Shown: positions 1-12,625, numbered from the stretch's first letter. The stretch is DNA of 64,000 bases from Larimichthys crocea (GCF_000972845.2 NC_040022.1:12201711-12265710), one strand, 5' to 3'. Program-made: numbers and translations. Notes: a model not told the origin generated them from the letters alone.

Positions 1-3000
1 TCCCTTTGTGAGATCCTGTGAGGGTTAAATAGTCCCATAGAGTACTTTTCAGCAATAAAATATTCCTCCTAACCCTAACCCTTCTCATGTTCTTTCCACA
101 AATCTTCATTTCATTTCCTTATCATCTGTCTGTGCATGCACGGTGCCTCAGGCTTCATCACACACAAACTCTTTTTTTTGCTTTGTAAGCCAGACAACCT
201 GTTTTCCCAACAACAAGCGGGCATTTGCTTGCAGCAGTTTGATATTTGAACATAAAAATGTGAGTGTGCATGTGTGTCTTTGAGTCTCTGGATGTTGGCA
301 CTGTTGGACATGGTACCTATCAGCTGATTAAATGAGAGGAGCCTTCAAAGTCAGTCTGTAGGTCACACATGGGAACGCCTGCTGCGCATGTGCATGTGTT
401 TGTGCACACGTACAGTAGATCATGTGTGCTACTGTAGATTGAAAAAGGAGGCTGGAGGCAGGCAGCAGGACACAGGGAGAGAATGTACAGTGCATACAGT
501 CACCTCTTGGCTGCCGAACAAGAAGAACTGTGTCCATGAGGAAGGCGGGAGGCTGCCACAGTTTAGTCCAAGGTGAAGGAATGTAGAAGACAGTATCTGT
601 GCACTGTCCTTGAAAGAACAGTTAATCTGTAACTTAAAGGACAAATATATAATGAACCTGTGGAGTTCCCTTTAACAGCTAAAAAAACAAACACACTTCA
701 CAACTTGAATTCATTTTATTGCTTAGAAACATGAAGAAATATGGAAGTATCTCAGAAGTTTTCAGAAAATGAGGGTTAAATAAAATGTGTTCCAGATCTG
801 TGACTGGTGTCAACATGCAGCACTAAATCTTCAATATATTCTGAAATAAGTCTGTTTGGATTTGTATTATTGGGGTCAGGGTTTGTTCATAAGAATAAGA
901 GCTCTCTGGAAGACAAACATAACTAATGCAACCATGTAGGACAGCTGTATATTTCCCTGTCTGTCAGTGACTTACTTATCTTCATCTTCCTATATAACAT
1001 AAAACAGTGTTTCCTTGTTAATGTAATATCAATGTGTTATGGTTCTTTCCTTATTTTCTCACAGTTGTCAAATGTTTGCATGTTAGTTCTTAATAAGGAG
1101 AAAATAAATATTCAATGGAAACAATTTGTTGCTCATCTTTGTTATTTTACACACACATATGTAGTGAGGTCTGTAGGACTTGTAACAATGTCAAGTCAAG
1201 TAAAACAAGTGTTGACCACAGTGCTTTAGAGATTGCATGAAACACGGGGATGATTAAATACACACACATAAATAAGAGGATGTATCATCACACGAACAGC
1301 AAGGACAAAATAAAATATATACAAATAAAAACAAACGTGTGGACAGACATGTTCATGATGATAATTGCTGTAAGAGAGTAACAATTATCATCTTTGGTTT
1401 ATAAGTGTGAATGGAATGGAGAGCAGCACCTGGTCTCCAGATCTGAGGGATCAGGAGGAAGAACAGTGGATGAACAGTTCCGAGATGTAACCTCGTGTCA
1501 GTCTATACAATGTTTTAAAAGCAAATTAAAGATTCTTCAAATCAATCTGCACTCGTATTGGTAACAGGATACAAGTACAAGGAGGTACAGCTGGGTGCCA
1601 TCAGCATAACAATGGTAGGAGATATTATATTTTCTGAAAACAGGCCCAGGAGATGTGGAAAGAATCCCACAACACAACACAACACAACACACGGGTTAAA
1701 TATGGAAAAACTGAGGCAAAAATGATCATAACATATAAACATTCAATCATCACATAAGCTCCTTGCCTTTACCTTCAGTCAGTATGTAATCATATTATCA
1801 CAGCAGGTATCAGCTGATCACTCAAGCTTGAGTTCATCAGTTATAGTTATTATAATTTTAATATTTTATACGTTTTTTATAAACAGAACCAGTAGATTTT
1901 CTGTCTCCTCTCTGTCCTCCTCTTCTCCCTCTGTCCCGTCCTTCACTCATTTTGGACCTGATGTTTCACTTTTGTCCACCGGATGTCCCCATTTAGTCCT
2001 GCCTCTGTCCATCAACTGACCCGAGAACACCCGCAGGACTGTAAAAGGTTTGTTTTCCCACAATAATAACAATAACAAATTATATAGTATCGATGTAGTT
2101 GCATCAATACTATATGATTTAGTTTTGACCTGAGACAAACATTTATAGATCTCTGAGTTCTCAAACATAAAGTCACAACATAAGAGAACTGTACATTTTT
2201 TCAAAGTTTATCTCTGGTCATTTGCATGAAACGAAACGAGTACTCAGGACCAGCGATGTACACAAAATAGTCTAAAATGAATATGTGTAAAACAGTATTA
2301 TGAGTATTAGTATTAAGTATTGAAATGAGTATTAAGTTTTGAGTTTAAAAATCAAAAAAAGAAAAGAAAAGAAAATGAATAATTAAAGCATTAAAACATT
2401 TAAATCATATAGATTTTTTTAAACAATGAAAGTCGAGAGAACAAAAGGGATTCATCAGATCAAAACAAAGCTGAGAACAGGTGAGTCACTCTCATGTTAC
2501 ATGCTGTACAGTAGGGAGCAGAATTGTCCCTTCATATTAAAATAGAATAACTGTAATTTATTATTTGTATTTCTCTAAGAAATCTTTTGAATTTATATAG
2601 ATCTTATATGCAGGGTTAACTTGTCACAAGCTCCCTGAAGGAAACAGTCTTATTGTATCTTAACTTGCAATATCGCATCATAATTTATGTGCCAATTATA
2701 TTTTGTGCTAATTATTTGAATCTATAAATTAGCAAATAAATTGTACAATATATTGTAGTAAAAGTAAAGTACCTGTGGGAAAACAAACACATTTTTAAAA
2801 GGAGACATGCTAATGAAGAGAAAATCCAGAACCTTCTCTTTATCTAAATCTGTGTGTCATGTTTCTTTGTGCCACGGACCCATTTTGATTAGACTGACTT
2901 CAGTATCTATAAAACACTTTATGAGTGATTATCATCAAATCATTAAGATGTGGATGTACAGTAACATGTCTTGATAAATGTCCTAAAGTTCTCTTCTACT

Positions 3001-3290
3001 TTGCCCAGTAGTATATAATATTATGTAGTATATAACACACATGCGTATCAATGATCCAATAATGTGATTAACAGATTGTTCACATAAAGAGTACTTTTAC
3101 TTTTGGTACTTATAGTTTCACTTGAGTAAAACAGTAAATGTATTTAAATGCAGGACTTTTGCTTGTAATAGAGTATTTCTACTCTGTTACTTTTTTCATC
3201 CCTGACAGTAAATGAGAAGATCAGATGAGGTGATGACATGTTCATCAGTAATTTAAGCATCAAATGATTATTATTACAACGTACTGTGGA
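1..3290. other. Intergenic DNA upstream of prl
   Basis: AT-rich DNA with no open frame resembling a known protein. It holds a short run of ACAAC units near 1670-1690 and scattered A/T tracts. I see no exon, tRNA or recognisable transposon. Distal prolactin regulatory sequence could lie here but cannot be identified by eye. Confidence 0.6.
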
Positions 3291-3302
3291 AACATCAGTG
3301 TT

Positions 3303-3311
3303 TTTATTCAT
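3303..3311 (+). promoter_or_regulatory. Candidate Pit-1 (POU1F1) site of the prl promoter
   Basis: TTTATTCAT matches the classical Pit-1 consensus WWTATNCAT at every position. It lies about 200 bp upstream of the prl TATA box, just before the CA repeat. Pit-1 is the established activator of prolactin in pituitary lactotrophs. Binding here is inferred from the match alone. Confidence 0.5.
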
Positions 3312-3333
3312 CCATCTAATTAAGATCTTTTTC

Positions 3334-3367
3334 CACACCCACCCACACACACACACACAGACACACC
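3334..3367 (+). repeat. CA-rich microsatellite in the prl proximal promoter
   Basis: An imperfect (CA)n tract lies about 140-175 bp upstream of the TATA box, between the candidate Pit-1 site and the core promoter. It is short in this sequence. Confidence 0.85.
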
Positions 3368-3506
3368 ATCATCACCAACCTGTTGCATCCATTCACCTCT
3401 CCTTCACCATGTTTCTCATTATGAACTGGACCAAACAAGTTCCAAACAATCAGCACGTACTGTCGAGCTGCTGCATAACCAAACGAACCAAATGAAGCTG
3501 AGGAAC

Positions 3507-3513
3507 TATAAAA
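3507..3513 (+). promoter_or_regulatory. prl: TATA box of prl
   Basis: TATAAAA lies 84 bp upstream of the prl start codon. This predicts transcription starting near 3535-3540 and a 5' UTR of about 50-55 nt, typical of fish prolactin genes. The ATG that overlaps the end of this box is in frame with prl but would lie upstream of the predicted mRNA start. Confidence 0.75.
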
Positions 3514-3590
3514 TGGAGTCAACACGGAGGAAGAGGAAGAAACAGCGAGGAGGAGAAGACACAAAGGCTGACCAAGAGAAAAAAAGAGAG

Positions 3591-3633
3591 ATGGCTCAGA
3601 GAAAAATCAATGGAAACCAACTCTTCATGACAG
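3591..3633 (+). CDS. prl: prl coding exon 1
   Basis: Encodes the first 14 residues ([14 protein letters not shown]) and ends in phase 1 at the donor G|GTGAG. The start was chosen because fish prolactins begin MAQR and the predicted mRNA start lies just upstream. Confidence 0.93.
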
Positions 3634-6401
3634 GTGAGAGGATCTATATATTATGTGCGTCATGTGTCAGCTGATGAGTAACAATAAATTGTACATATAA
3701 GATTTGTTTGAGATGATTTAGAAACAGAGTTACACAGTTTGTCTGACAGTTCTTGCTGTATATTGATCACAGTTTTTTAATGACAGATACTTTATTGATC
3801 CCGAGGGAAATTCAAGCATCTAGTAGCAGCACGAGACACAGTAAACACACAGTGAGCATGCATTAAGATTAGCCCATACTACAATAAACATGCATTGAAG
3901 TTAAACCCATGAGCTGAATCTGCATTTGAATGAAACCTGTGGAAAGAAGTTAAATATGTGCAGAGTAATTTGACATGTGCAAAGAAGAAATTAAACACGC
4001 CTGTGACCTAAGCTCTTTACAAATAGAAAACTATATAAAAGTAAAAATAAGAAAAAGACCTAAATGTAGATAAAAACTATATACAGTTACTGAGGCTGTA
4101 GACACTGAATGAAGATCACAGCATTAGCAGAGTAGTGCAAATCCTTTCATAATAACATTTGTTGTTAAAGAATATCAATTAAAACTTTAAAAGACTGATA
4201 GAACCTTATATAATATTGTGGAGAGGTAAAAGATACTAAGATATAATACATGGATATCAGCTACAGCTGCTGGTTGTAGGCTGACCTCTGGTCATATGGA
4301 AGAAAATATTTCATCAAATGATCACTGAACCTGCTGAACCACAGACAACTTTAGTTCACTGCTGCTGATTCATAAACTCTGACACGCTGTATGTGACATT
4401 TGTGACAGCTCTATTGCCTCTGTCATGTCTCCGTGCTCCACAGTGTTGTATGCGGTGGCGGCATGCGGTGCCGTTCCCATCAGCGACCTGCTCGACCGGG
4501 CATCTCAGCGCTCTGACACGCTGCACTCCCTCAGCACAATGCTGACTCAAGACCTGGTCAGTACCTCTAATAGTGTTTGAGTCCTCCCAAACATAAATGT
4601 TAAAGCAACAGAAGAGATGTGAGATTCAGTTTAGCTCTCAAAAGTTCATGACCATAAAAGGTCATACCAGGAGTTTTTCAGCATCTAAAACTTCCAATTT
4701 GCCAAATGTTCCTGTCCTAGTGGAACATTTATTTGCTAGGTAAACAGTTCATTGTACAGTACAATATAAAAGTATCTCTTCTTCTAATCATCCCCTGTCC
4801 CTCCCCCAGGACTCTCATTTCCCTCCTATAGGCCGGATGATTATGCCCCGCCCCTCAATGTGCCACACCTCCTCTCTGCAGACACCCAATGACAAGGAGC
4901 AAGCCCTGCAAGTATCAGTGAGTCACTGCTCCTCCTTATTCCTCCTTTCTACTCTGCTTCCATTTGTTTCACTGATGATTATTATATTTACTTCATCATT
5001 GTGGTATCAGGCATGAGTACAGACAAAAATGCAATAAATGGGCTACCTCAGCTTTCACCCAAATAACTAAGTAATTGAATGTTATAAAAGTTCTGATCGA
5101 AGCAAGCCACAATTCATTTTGAGAGAACCTGCTGCAGTTGAACAAGTCTGACATGAATGTACCTGATTTCACCATGACAACATGTATATGAAGTAGCGTT
5201 GATGGATATGACTGAAATTAGCGAGCAAGAGAGCGTGACATACATGTAAGGTTATTCCAAGATTTCTTTCAGAATACATGTTGCTGAAAACACATGAAAA
5301 GACTTTGAACGATATATTACTGAAATGTGGAGTTAGAGGTTCAAACTGTTTTTCAGTCCAGGATTTTGTGGGCGGTCCTTAAAGGGTGGCTCGATGACAC
5401 GCTGAGACCACCCTGAGCATACCCCTGCACCCCTAACAGAGAGAAAGAGATGAATTCATCTCACTCAGAGTGTTTCAAAGTTAGTCATGTCATTTTCTGA
5501 ACTCATCTGACACGTTTTAAGTCTGTCAGGCTGCTCGACTGCTCCCACGAGTGGGTGTATCTTCCGCGCATTCAGAGGACACGCCCCCACAGTCCTGGAG
5601 CTGAGAATTCATTTTTACCTGATTTTAACACCTCATTTCATAAACTTGTTGATATTTTTAATCATCAATTTTGGCTGGGTGGTTAATAACACTTTTTTCT
5701 TTAGTCTGACAAACTCAGAACACACATTTATTCTGACTTTACACTGACTTTAACTTGAAGAGATTTGTAACATTTACTGACCTCTGCAGGCCAACACGTG
5801 AATTAGAAGATCTTTGGAAGACACAGGTGGTTGTCCCACTAATATCTGCACAGACTGGTTTAGTGAAAATCATGCTTTTGATCTCTTCAGTGTATTGTAT
5901 TGTCTTAATATTATCCTTTTGTCTTCTTCTGCAGGAGTCAGACCTGATGTCATTGGCTCGCTCACTCCTCCAAGCCTGGTCTGACCCCCTGGAAGTCCTG
6001 TCCACTTCTGTTAAGACCCTGCCTCACCCAGCCCAAAACAGCATATCCAACAAGATCAAGGAGCTGCAGGAGCACTCCAAGAGCCTGGGAGACGGCCTGA
6101 ACATCTTATCTGGCAAGGTGTGCAAGTGTGACAATGATAAATCCATATGAAGAAATTTTGAGTTGCTTTTCGCAAACGTCTTTACTTCCTTGCTTTGTTT
6201 CTCTCTCAGATGGGTCCGGCGGCTCAGACCATCTCCTCACTGCCCTACAGTGGTGGCAATGACATCGGCCAGGATAGGATTTCCAAACTGACCAACTTCC
6301 ATTTCCTGTTGTCCTGCTTCCGCCGGGACTCCCACAAGATTGACAGCTTCCTCAAAGTCCTCCGCTGCCGTGCGGCAAAACTGCAGCCTGAGATGTGTTA
6401 A
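3591..6401 (+). CDS. prl: Prolactin, complete gene (5 coding exons, 212 aa)
   Basis: Prolactin is a four-helix class-I cytokine hormone secreted by pituitary lactotrophs. In fish it drives freshwater osmoregulation through the prolactin receptor and JAK2/STAT5. The CDS joins 3591-3633, 4444-4556, 4810-4917, 5935-6117 and 6210-6401. All introns are GT-AG and the phases close to 212 codons plus TAA. Residues 1-24 form a signal peptide ending ACGA, and the mature 188-aa hormone begins [11 protein letters not shown]. The mature protein has four cysteines (46, 161, 178, 188), so it lacks the N-terminal disulfide of tetrapod prolactins, as is usual in teleosts. Conserved landmarks are [51 protein letters not shown] and a terminal Cys. 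The length equals that of several percomorph prolactins. A TATA box and a Pit-1-like site lie upstream. No defects were seen. Growth hormone and somatolactin are excluded by these motifs. Confidence 0.97.
3784..3815 (+). repeat. LINE/SINE-type 3' tail fragment (TTTATTGATCCC family) in prl intron 1
   Basis: ACTTTATTGATCCCGAGGG followed by AAATTCAAG is a short tail motif repeated very widely in teleost genomes. Related copies lie at 12609-12650 (same strand) and 44467-44529 (opposite strand). Confidence 0.6.
4444..4556 (+). CDS. prl: prl coding exon 2
   Basis: Begins after CCACAG and ends before GTCAGT. It carries the rest of the signal peptide (ending ACGA) and helix 1 ([20 protein letters not shown]), finishing at TQDL in phase 0. 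Confidence 0.97.
4810..4917 (+). CDS. prl: prl coding exon 3
   Basis: 36 codons from DSHFPP to ALQVS, between acceptor CCCCAG and donor GTGAGT. It holds mature Cys46, the first half of the large disulfide. Confidence 0.97.
5935..6117 (+). CDS. prl: prl coding exon 4
   Basis: 61 codons from [12 protein letters not shown] to LNILSGK, after TTCTGCAG and before GTGTGC. It encodes helices 2 and 3. The donor GTGTGC is weaker than consensus, but frame and homology fix it. Confidence 0.97.
6210..6401 (+). CDS. prl: prl coding exon 5 with stop
   Basis: 63 codons from [10 protein letters not shown] to the terminal EMC, then TAA. It carries helix 4 ([19 protein letters not shown]) and three of the four mature cysteines, the last being the C-terminal residue. 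Confidence 0.97.
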   Translation: MGPAAQTISSLPYSGGNDIGQDRISKLTNFHFLLSCFRRDSHKIDSFLKVLRCRAAKLQPEMC

Positions 6402-7039
6402 AGAGTGAGAGCAAAGCAGCCAGCTTCACTTTGAGGGAGACTGTTCTAAAAGCTTGTATTGTGTACCAACTATAGTTTAGCATGTATTCGAAATCTGCCG
6501 TCTAAGCTTATGTCCTAATCGCTATGTAGTTGGCATTTTGAGCTATCAGAGGGTGAAGATAAGGAGCGGTTACACAGCTCACACACAAATGATTGAAGTG
6601 ACACCTTTTATTCATCATGGTGCCCAAAATTGCCCAATTGTTAATGTGTTCATTCAAAAATAGAAGATAAGACATTTTAGGTTGGGAAGGTTTATCCCAT
6701 TGTCCAGTCTTGCTATGGTTCACTGGACAAAGCATGGGCCATACACTTTCCCGGGTGTTTCCAGCTAGTCTGGCATTATTAACTGTGACTCCTCCTCGTC
6801 TTTTCCTTCCACTACAGCTTTTACACCCTCAAAGTCGAGCTGCCAAACAAGCTTTTCAGAGGTAGGCTGGGTGTGATCCACCATCCACCAGCCTGTCTTC
6901 GAGTTACTCTTCACACTGGGATACAGGGCTTTGACGAAGAATAACTTTCTCTTCCTAACTGCAGCATTTGCACTTTAGATTTAATTACACTTTCTTGAAA
7001 CGCCTATCAGCTGAAATATTTCTTTAAAATCTGTATATC

Positions 7040-7045
7040 ATTAAA
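7040..7045 (+). terminator. Candidate poly(A) signal of prl
   Basis: ATTAAA lies about 640 nt after the prl stop. I saw no AATAAA nearer the stop. The implied 3' UTR is plausible for a fish prolactin, but this is inference. Confidence 0.35.
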
Positions 7046-8999
7046 ATTCATCTCTTGCACAGTGAATGTCTTTGTCTCCTTTTGTTCTTCTTGTTTAAAA
7101 AGCAGACTGTCCTCCTCAGAAAAGAAGTAAATGTGTTCTAGTAAATTCCCAAGAAGGAGGAAGTGTGTAGGATGCATCCAGGACAGAGGAGTCTTCTAGC
7201 GGTGCAGTTACATTTTAAATATGGGAGTCCTAAACCACAGTGTAACTTCAGTGCAGCATTCCGCCTGCTAACAAGACAAGATTATGACTTTGAAGTTGTC
7301 TTATTCTGTGTTCAGCTATCCTAATGTGCATTCATTTTCAGTTGATTAATATTATCAACGTTTATTTATTAACTGGTCCCTGGTCTCTTGTGATTTTGCA
7401 AAGGTGGGCCCTGGCAAAGCAAGCTTAGTATCTCTGTAGCTATGGAAAGATTTCTCTTTCTAACAGAGCTCAAAGAAATGATGACACATTTCAGCCCTCG
7501 ACACACTTTGAGAGAACCAAAAGAACCCAAATCAGACAGTAACACACTGTACACACAAACAAGTAAATGATACAAGGGAGCTACATGTGGAAGAATCTAT
7601 AAATAATATGATAAATACACCAGCACAACCAACAGATAAAAAAAAAAAAAACGAAACTACTGAGCATCAAATGCAGAGGGAATCAGGTAAAGACCATCCT
7701 GATGGTAACAGAGAAAATTCATTTGCAAGAACATGCTGAGAAGAAAGCAAAATACTCTGAAGATGTATTAGTTACAAAAAGAATAGAGATCTCTGTTTTA
7801 TTCAGTGATCTTGAGATCTTGTGATCTCTGGAGCAAAAGTCCAGAGTCTTTAGTTTACAAGGAGTTCACTGGTTCTCATACTGTAGTACCAACATGAGAT
7901 TTAACGGGCCACATGAGTCCAAATCCCACTTAGTGGATGCATGCAGTCCTTAGAGACTGGATCTGACTGAACTGGACCCATTGACCAGACGATGGTCTAA
8001 TGGACATGTGTGGCACCTTGTTGCATCACTGTGATCATATGTGTAGTGTGTTTTGCTTCCCCTCAAATTCAGTGTCATGTGTTTGATGACTTCTCATCAG
8101 CACCACAGATAAACTTCAAGCTGCTGCCCTCCTCTGACCACATGTGTCTACTACACTTTGATGCTCACTCAGAGGTCACACTCATCCATCATTTACACTA
8201 CGGAGGATCATTTGACTTGGAATATGCGAATGCACAGGGCCCCGCAGCCACCGGGGGCCCCCCAAACTGCAAGTTCAGCCTCAATATATTTTGGGTAAAA
8301 GTAAAAGTACGTGTCTTTATTTGTAGTTGTTTTAAACTAAGCTGCTCTGACAGGGAGGCTGTGACTGTTTGTGGGGTAATCAAGTCAAAATCATCTTTGG
8401 GCTGGCACGCAGTGAGTGACGTCTGCCGACAGATATGACGGGATGAATAAAGGTAGGCAGCATTAACAATTGTATCATGGCATCAAAATAATAATAATCT
8501 GTTGATCTTGTGCAGTGGCCTCAAATGTCAGACTTGTGCTTATACATATCACAATCACAGAAACAGATCCAAAATTGTTCTTTTACTTACTTGTTTTTTT
8601 TTGTTTGCACATTAATATGGATGCTGGTCTATCACATTTATATTTATTTAAGTAAGTTAGGTATTAGTTATTAGTTTTTTTACTGTTTGGGATTGGTGCA
8701 GAGAGTTTATATGTTATATCTGCTGCGTTTATTAATGCAACCTTTTTTTCTCTGTTACATCATCACAGATTATCTGAAAAGGTTAGGTATCTCTGCCTCA
8801 GAGTTTGTCTAAATTGGGGTCCCCAAATAGTGTCTTGCATAGGGTCAAACAGCTATTATTAGTTATTATAAATGTTAGCATTTAGGAAAAGAAACGTCTG
8901 ACATCAGCAGAATGCATTCACCATAAAGTTCACTTAGTGTTGCAGGTCCTCTCTGTGACCACTGGAGGACAGTGAACACTCACACAGTGATTACCAATA

Positions 9000-9113
<114 letters not shown>

Positions 9114-9464
9114 TAATATCTTTGCTTGTGCTGCAATTTTTTTTAAAGTCATCATGAGACAATGATTTTGGATGTGGTCTGTTTTCACTGAAATCCCAGA
9201 ATTTATCTTTACAAATAAATCGTGTTACTGTGAGAGGAAAAGCAAGAGCAACAAAAAGGCTAATGATAGCAGGTGTTAGTTGAATGTTAAGGTAGCTGCA
9301 GAGGCTCTGAATGAAAGCAGATTAGCATGAATGTGAGTGCACGGTAAAGAAGGGGTTAAACACTTTGACTTCTTTGCTTTTCATTTTCAGCTTACAGCAG
9401 TCGGTCCCGACTACTTTTCGTTTTCGATTTGTCATTTTTAATATTCAATTCAGGATAGTTTTTA

Positions 9465-9467
9465 TTA

Positions 9468-9516
<49 letters not shown>
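9465..9516 (+). repeat. (ATT)n microsatellite
   Basis: About 17 ATT trinucleotide units, followed by a short run of GTTAT pentamers. Confidence 0.9.
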
Positions 9517-9518
<2 letters not shown>

Positions 9519-9654
9519 GAGTTATGTTATGTTATGTTAAACTGTCCTGTGTGCAAATCATTATCAGACAGGGTTGAAAAAACATTTTTAGCTGTATGAA
9601 GTCTGATAAATGACTCAAGTGATGTCACTTGAGTCAGCATCAGATGGGGAGAGA

Positions 9655-9790
9655 AGTCCATCCATTATTTATTTGTAACCTTTTCCTCATGAGGGTCATG
9701 GGGGGGCTGACTTTGGGCAAGAGTTGGCGTACAACCTGGACAAGTTGCCAGCTTATCACAGGGCAACTCGATTTGATTGGGTCCAACAAC
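9655..9790 (+). repeat. Degenerate teleost interspersed repeat
   Basis: The run 'gggtcatggggg...gctgactttgggcaagagttggcgtac...cctggacaagttgccagcttatcacagggc' resembles a very common fish repeat (usually GCTGACATTGGGCGAAAGGCGGGGTACACCCTGGAC...). The match is from memory and only this core is recognisable. Confidence 0.5.
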
Positions 9791-9920
9791 CTTGAGCGAC
9801 ACAAAGAAGGTGAACGGATGGTATCTACATGTGTGGTTCCCATCGTGAAGCATGGCAGAGAAGGCGTGATGGTGTGAGGGTGCTTTGCTGCGACACTGTT
9901 GGTTATTCATTCAAAATTTG

Positions 9921-10274
9921 AAGGTGCACTCTGTAAGATTTGGGAACTTTATTTTCAGAATAAAGCAGACATGGAATATAATATTCATAACAATGATTTC
10001 ATGCATGTATAATCACCTGAAAATAAGAATATTTTTTATTTTTGTTACTTAAAAATTCTCCTCCATCTACGGTGGGAGCGGGTCCTCTTTCATGAAGACC
10101 ACCATATTGAAACACTGTTTCTACAGTAGCCCAGAACAGACAAACTAAACACTGACTCTAGTCAGGGTCTTTAAAGTGTTGTTTCTCTTTACACCAGGAA
10201 GGTGAGGGTGATGTGAGGAGACTGCAATGCAGCGATTACATCACTAGATGCAACTAAATCCTACACACTGGACC
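9921..10274 (+). mobile_element. TTAA-type MITE, diverged copy
   Basis: The left end AAGGTGCACTCTGTAAGATTTGG and the right end CTAAATCCTACACACTGGACCT are imperfect inverted repeats. The right end is followed by TTAA. It shares 'tggaatataatattcat' and both termini with the copy at 15522-15738. Confidence 0.65.
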
Positions 10275-10929
10275 TTTAAGTGAGATTGACGTACAGAAGT
10301 ACAGACTTCCACTGGTCTGATGTCTATTCCTTGTGTTTCCTGCTCAATCACTTCTCTTCTTCTTGCTGGTCTGATTTACACACTCTCCTCTGAACAGTTG
10401 ATGTTGATGAACTCTGTGAAGCATTTATGTGGGCTCCAATCTGAGCTGCTGTTAACTTCTAACTGTGATGAACTCCTTCTCTGCAGCAGAGCTCACTCTT
10501 GGTCTTCCTTTCCTGGGGTAGAGCCAGTTTCATCAGTGTTTGAGGGTTTTTGTGACTTCACTTGGAAGATACATTCTTAATATTTTCCAGGCTGCCTGAC
10601 CTTAACCCTAACTACTGTAGCTGAATAGTGATCTTTAATGTATGTCAACTCAACCTCTGAACGACACAACTAGACTAAGACTGACTCAACTCTGTTGAGC
10701 ACTGCTCCCTGCACCTGAGTGGTCAACTCAAAAGTCAGCCAGCCATCCAACCACCAAAACAGACAGTCAGTTCAAACAGTGAGTCAGTGAGGACAGCTGA
10801 CTGTTCACAATGCTCAATGACAGCAAGGGACACCATGAAGCCTGTCAGTGAATCAATCAATGAGCTAAAATGTTACAGTGACTATGAACTGCATCTCCAC
10901 TGAGGGGAGAACAACTTCTAATACACCTG

Positions 10930-11020
10930 ATGGGAAAGAGGGGTGGGGTGGGGGAGGACAAAGAGAAGGGAGGGAAATGGTATAAAGGAGGAAGAGATGA
11001 AGGGGTGAGAGAAAGGACGC

Positions 11021-11066
<46 letters not shown>

Positions 11067-11218
11067 TGATGGGAGGGGGAGGAGAGGGGAGGAGCAGAGG
11101 GAGGCAGGCGCTCAGTCTGTTTGCTCGCAGGAGGAATCAGCAGCAGCAGCAGCAGCAGCAGGAGGACAATGGACCGTCTCCACTCCGGATCCTAACGGGC
11201 TGTTTCCCACGCGCTGGA
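10930..11218 (+). promoter_or_regulatory. ppp1r9b: Probable promoter and non-coding first exon of ppp1r9b
   Basis: GA-rich DNA with a (GA)n tract at 11023-11062, then a (CAG)8 run at 11138-11161, then CpG-rich sequence to about 11440. A plausible donor AAG|GTACGG ends an exon at 11228. No open frame here resembles the protein, so this would be 5' UTR spliced to the coding exon near 18110. The exon limits are inferred. Confidence 0.4.
11138..11161 (+). repeat. (CAG)8 trinucleotide repeat
   Basis: Eight pure CAG units in the probable 5' UTR exon of ppp1r9b, next to a CpG-rich block. Read as protein it would give polyglutamine in one frame, but there is no evidence of translation. Confidence 0.95.
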
Positions 11219-12383
11219 ATAGAAGGTACGGTTACCGGAGCGAGGCGGCGGCGAGCGCTCGGTCTCAGCCAGGTCTCGGTATCTCGGTTGAACCCTCGAT
11301 CAAAAGGCGCCGTTTGTCTTGTGCAAAGAGGAGAGGCTGCAGGAAGGAAGCGACGCAGCAGCGCAGCGCAGCAGACAGACACCCAGCAGGGCCTGCCGTC
11401 CGCCCGTCTCCGGGTCTTAAACCAGCCGGTGACACGTTATAAACGCGTTATACCTGCTCACTCTTTATGTCTGCATGTGCTGGATCTTAACGACGTGATA
11501 AATGAAGGCAGAGAAAACACACACATCCGGAATGGCACAGCCAGTGTTCTCTCTTCTCCAAAAAATAACGTCACGCCGAACTCCCTTAGAAATGTTTCTG
11601 TTTTTAATGTCCGTGCTTATATTCTGAAGCAGACACTTCTAATGATGTGAAGTGATATTTGTTTGGATACTTTGAGGTCCTCTGGTCATTTCGGCTTTCA
11701 TGTGCTTTATAAAATCTGTTACATGCTAATTAAAATCCAGTTTTAACGCGCGAGCACAGCGCACGTCGCCTTCCGCTCTGTGTATTTTGACGGGAGGAAC
11801 ACAGAAGATGAACAAGCGGAACACAAATAATAGCTGACCTTTCCACTGTAGTAAAGGCTGCACTGTGTGTCACACACACGCCGAATTCAAGAGTGGCTCG
11901 TAGTGATTCTGAACAGCTGTTAAATTTCACTTGGAGATGTTTAATATGCTCAAAATGCAACAGCACAATAAAATCTGCGTTTTTCCAATGGGAGTCCGGA
12001 GCTAGCAGCATATGACGGGCATGCCAACAAAGCCTCTCTCTAGCCAGCAGCGACAGCAGGAGCACGCAGTGTGTTGTCTGCCAGAGTGAACCGTTGCACT
12101 AGGCCAGGCCTGGGAGTCTCCTCTACAGATGCTGGGATTGTTGCGTGAATAGATGGAGCCATTGTTAGTGGTGCCATAATGTGCCTTCTGTTGAACGCTG
12201 TGTGCGTGACGCACATAGACACGCAGGGATACAGAGATGCTGTGCAGGCGTGGAGACTTACTGACTTATTACTCGCGTCTGAACGGGCTGCATATTATCA
12301 CCATCAGAGGAGGAAGCAGCAGCATCTCCAGCCGTGGCTTCAGAGTCTTGTTTGTGTCTCAGACTGTGTTGATCACATTGAAT

Positions 12384-12385
<2 letters not shown>

Positions 12386-12426
<41 letters not shown>
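12386..12426 (+). repeat. (CA)n microsatellite
   Basis: About 20 pure CA units. Confidence 0.9.
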
Positions 12427-12428
<2 letters not shown>

Positions 12429-12548
12429 AGACAAGGTCATCTTTTGCCACACTAACCGCCCAAACACTTGACACATGTCATTTAGAAAAACACAGGCTGT
12501 GCTGTGTGTGCTGGAGTCTGTATTTAGTGAAGGGAGAGGCTCAGAGAT

Positions 12549-12561
12549 AGATAGATCAGGC

Positions 12562-12625
<64 letters not shown>

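Noticed and set aside
3492..3590. In-frame upstream ATGs that could extend prolactin by 26-33 residues
   Set aside because: They lie at or before the TATA box and the predicted mRNA start, encode a Lys/Arg-rich stretch unlike any prolactin, and would bury the signal peptide. The MAQR start matches fish prolactins.
8010..8438. 142-codon open frame between prl and ppp1r9b
   Set aside because: No domain, no splice support, and low-complexity composition. Probably chance or repeat-derived.
10930..11650. Two overlapping open frames of 170 and 194 codons with polyGlu-Arg, polyAla or polyGln
   Set aside because: They result from the GA and CAG repeats and the CpG block. None resembles spinophilin, whose start is clear at 18195.
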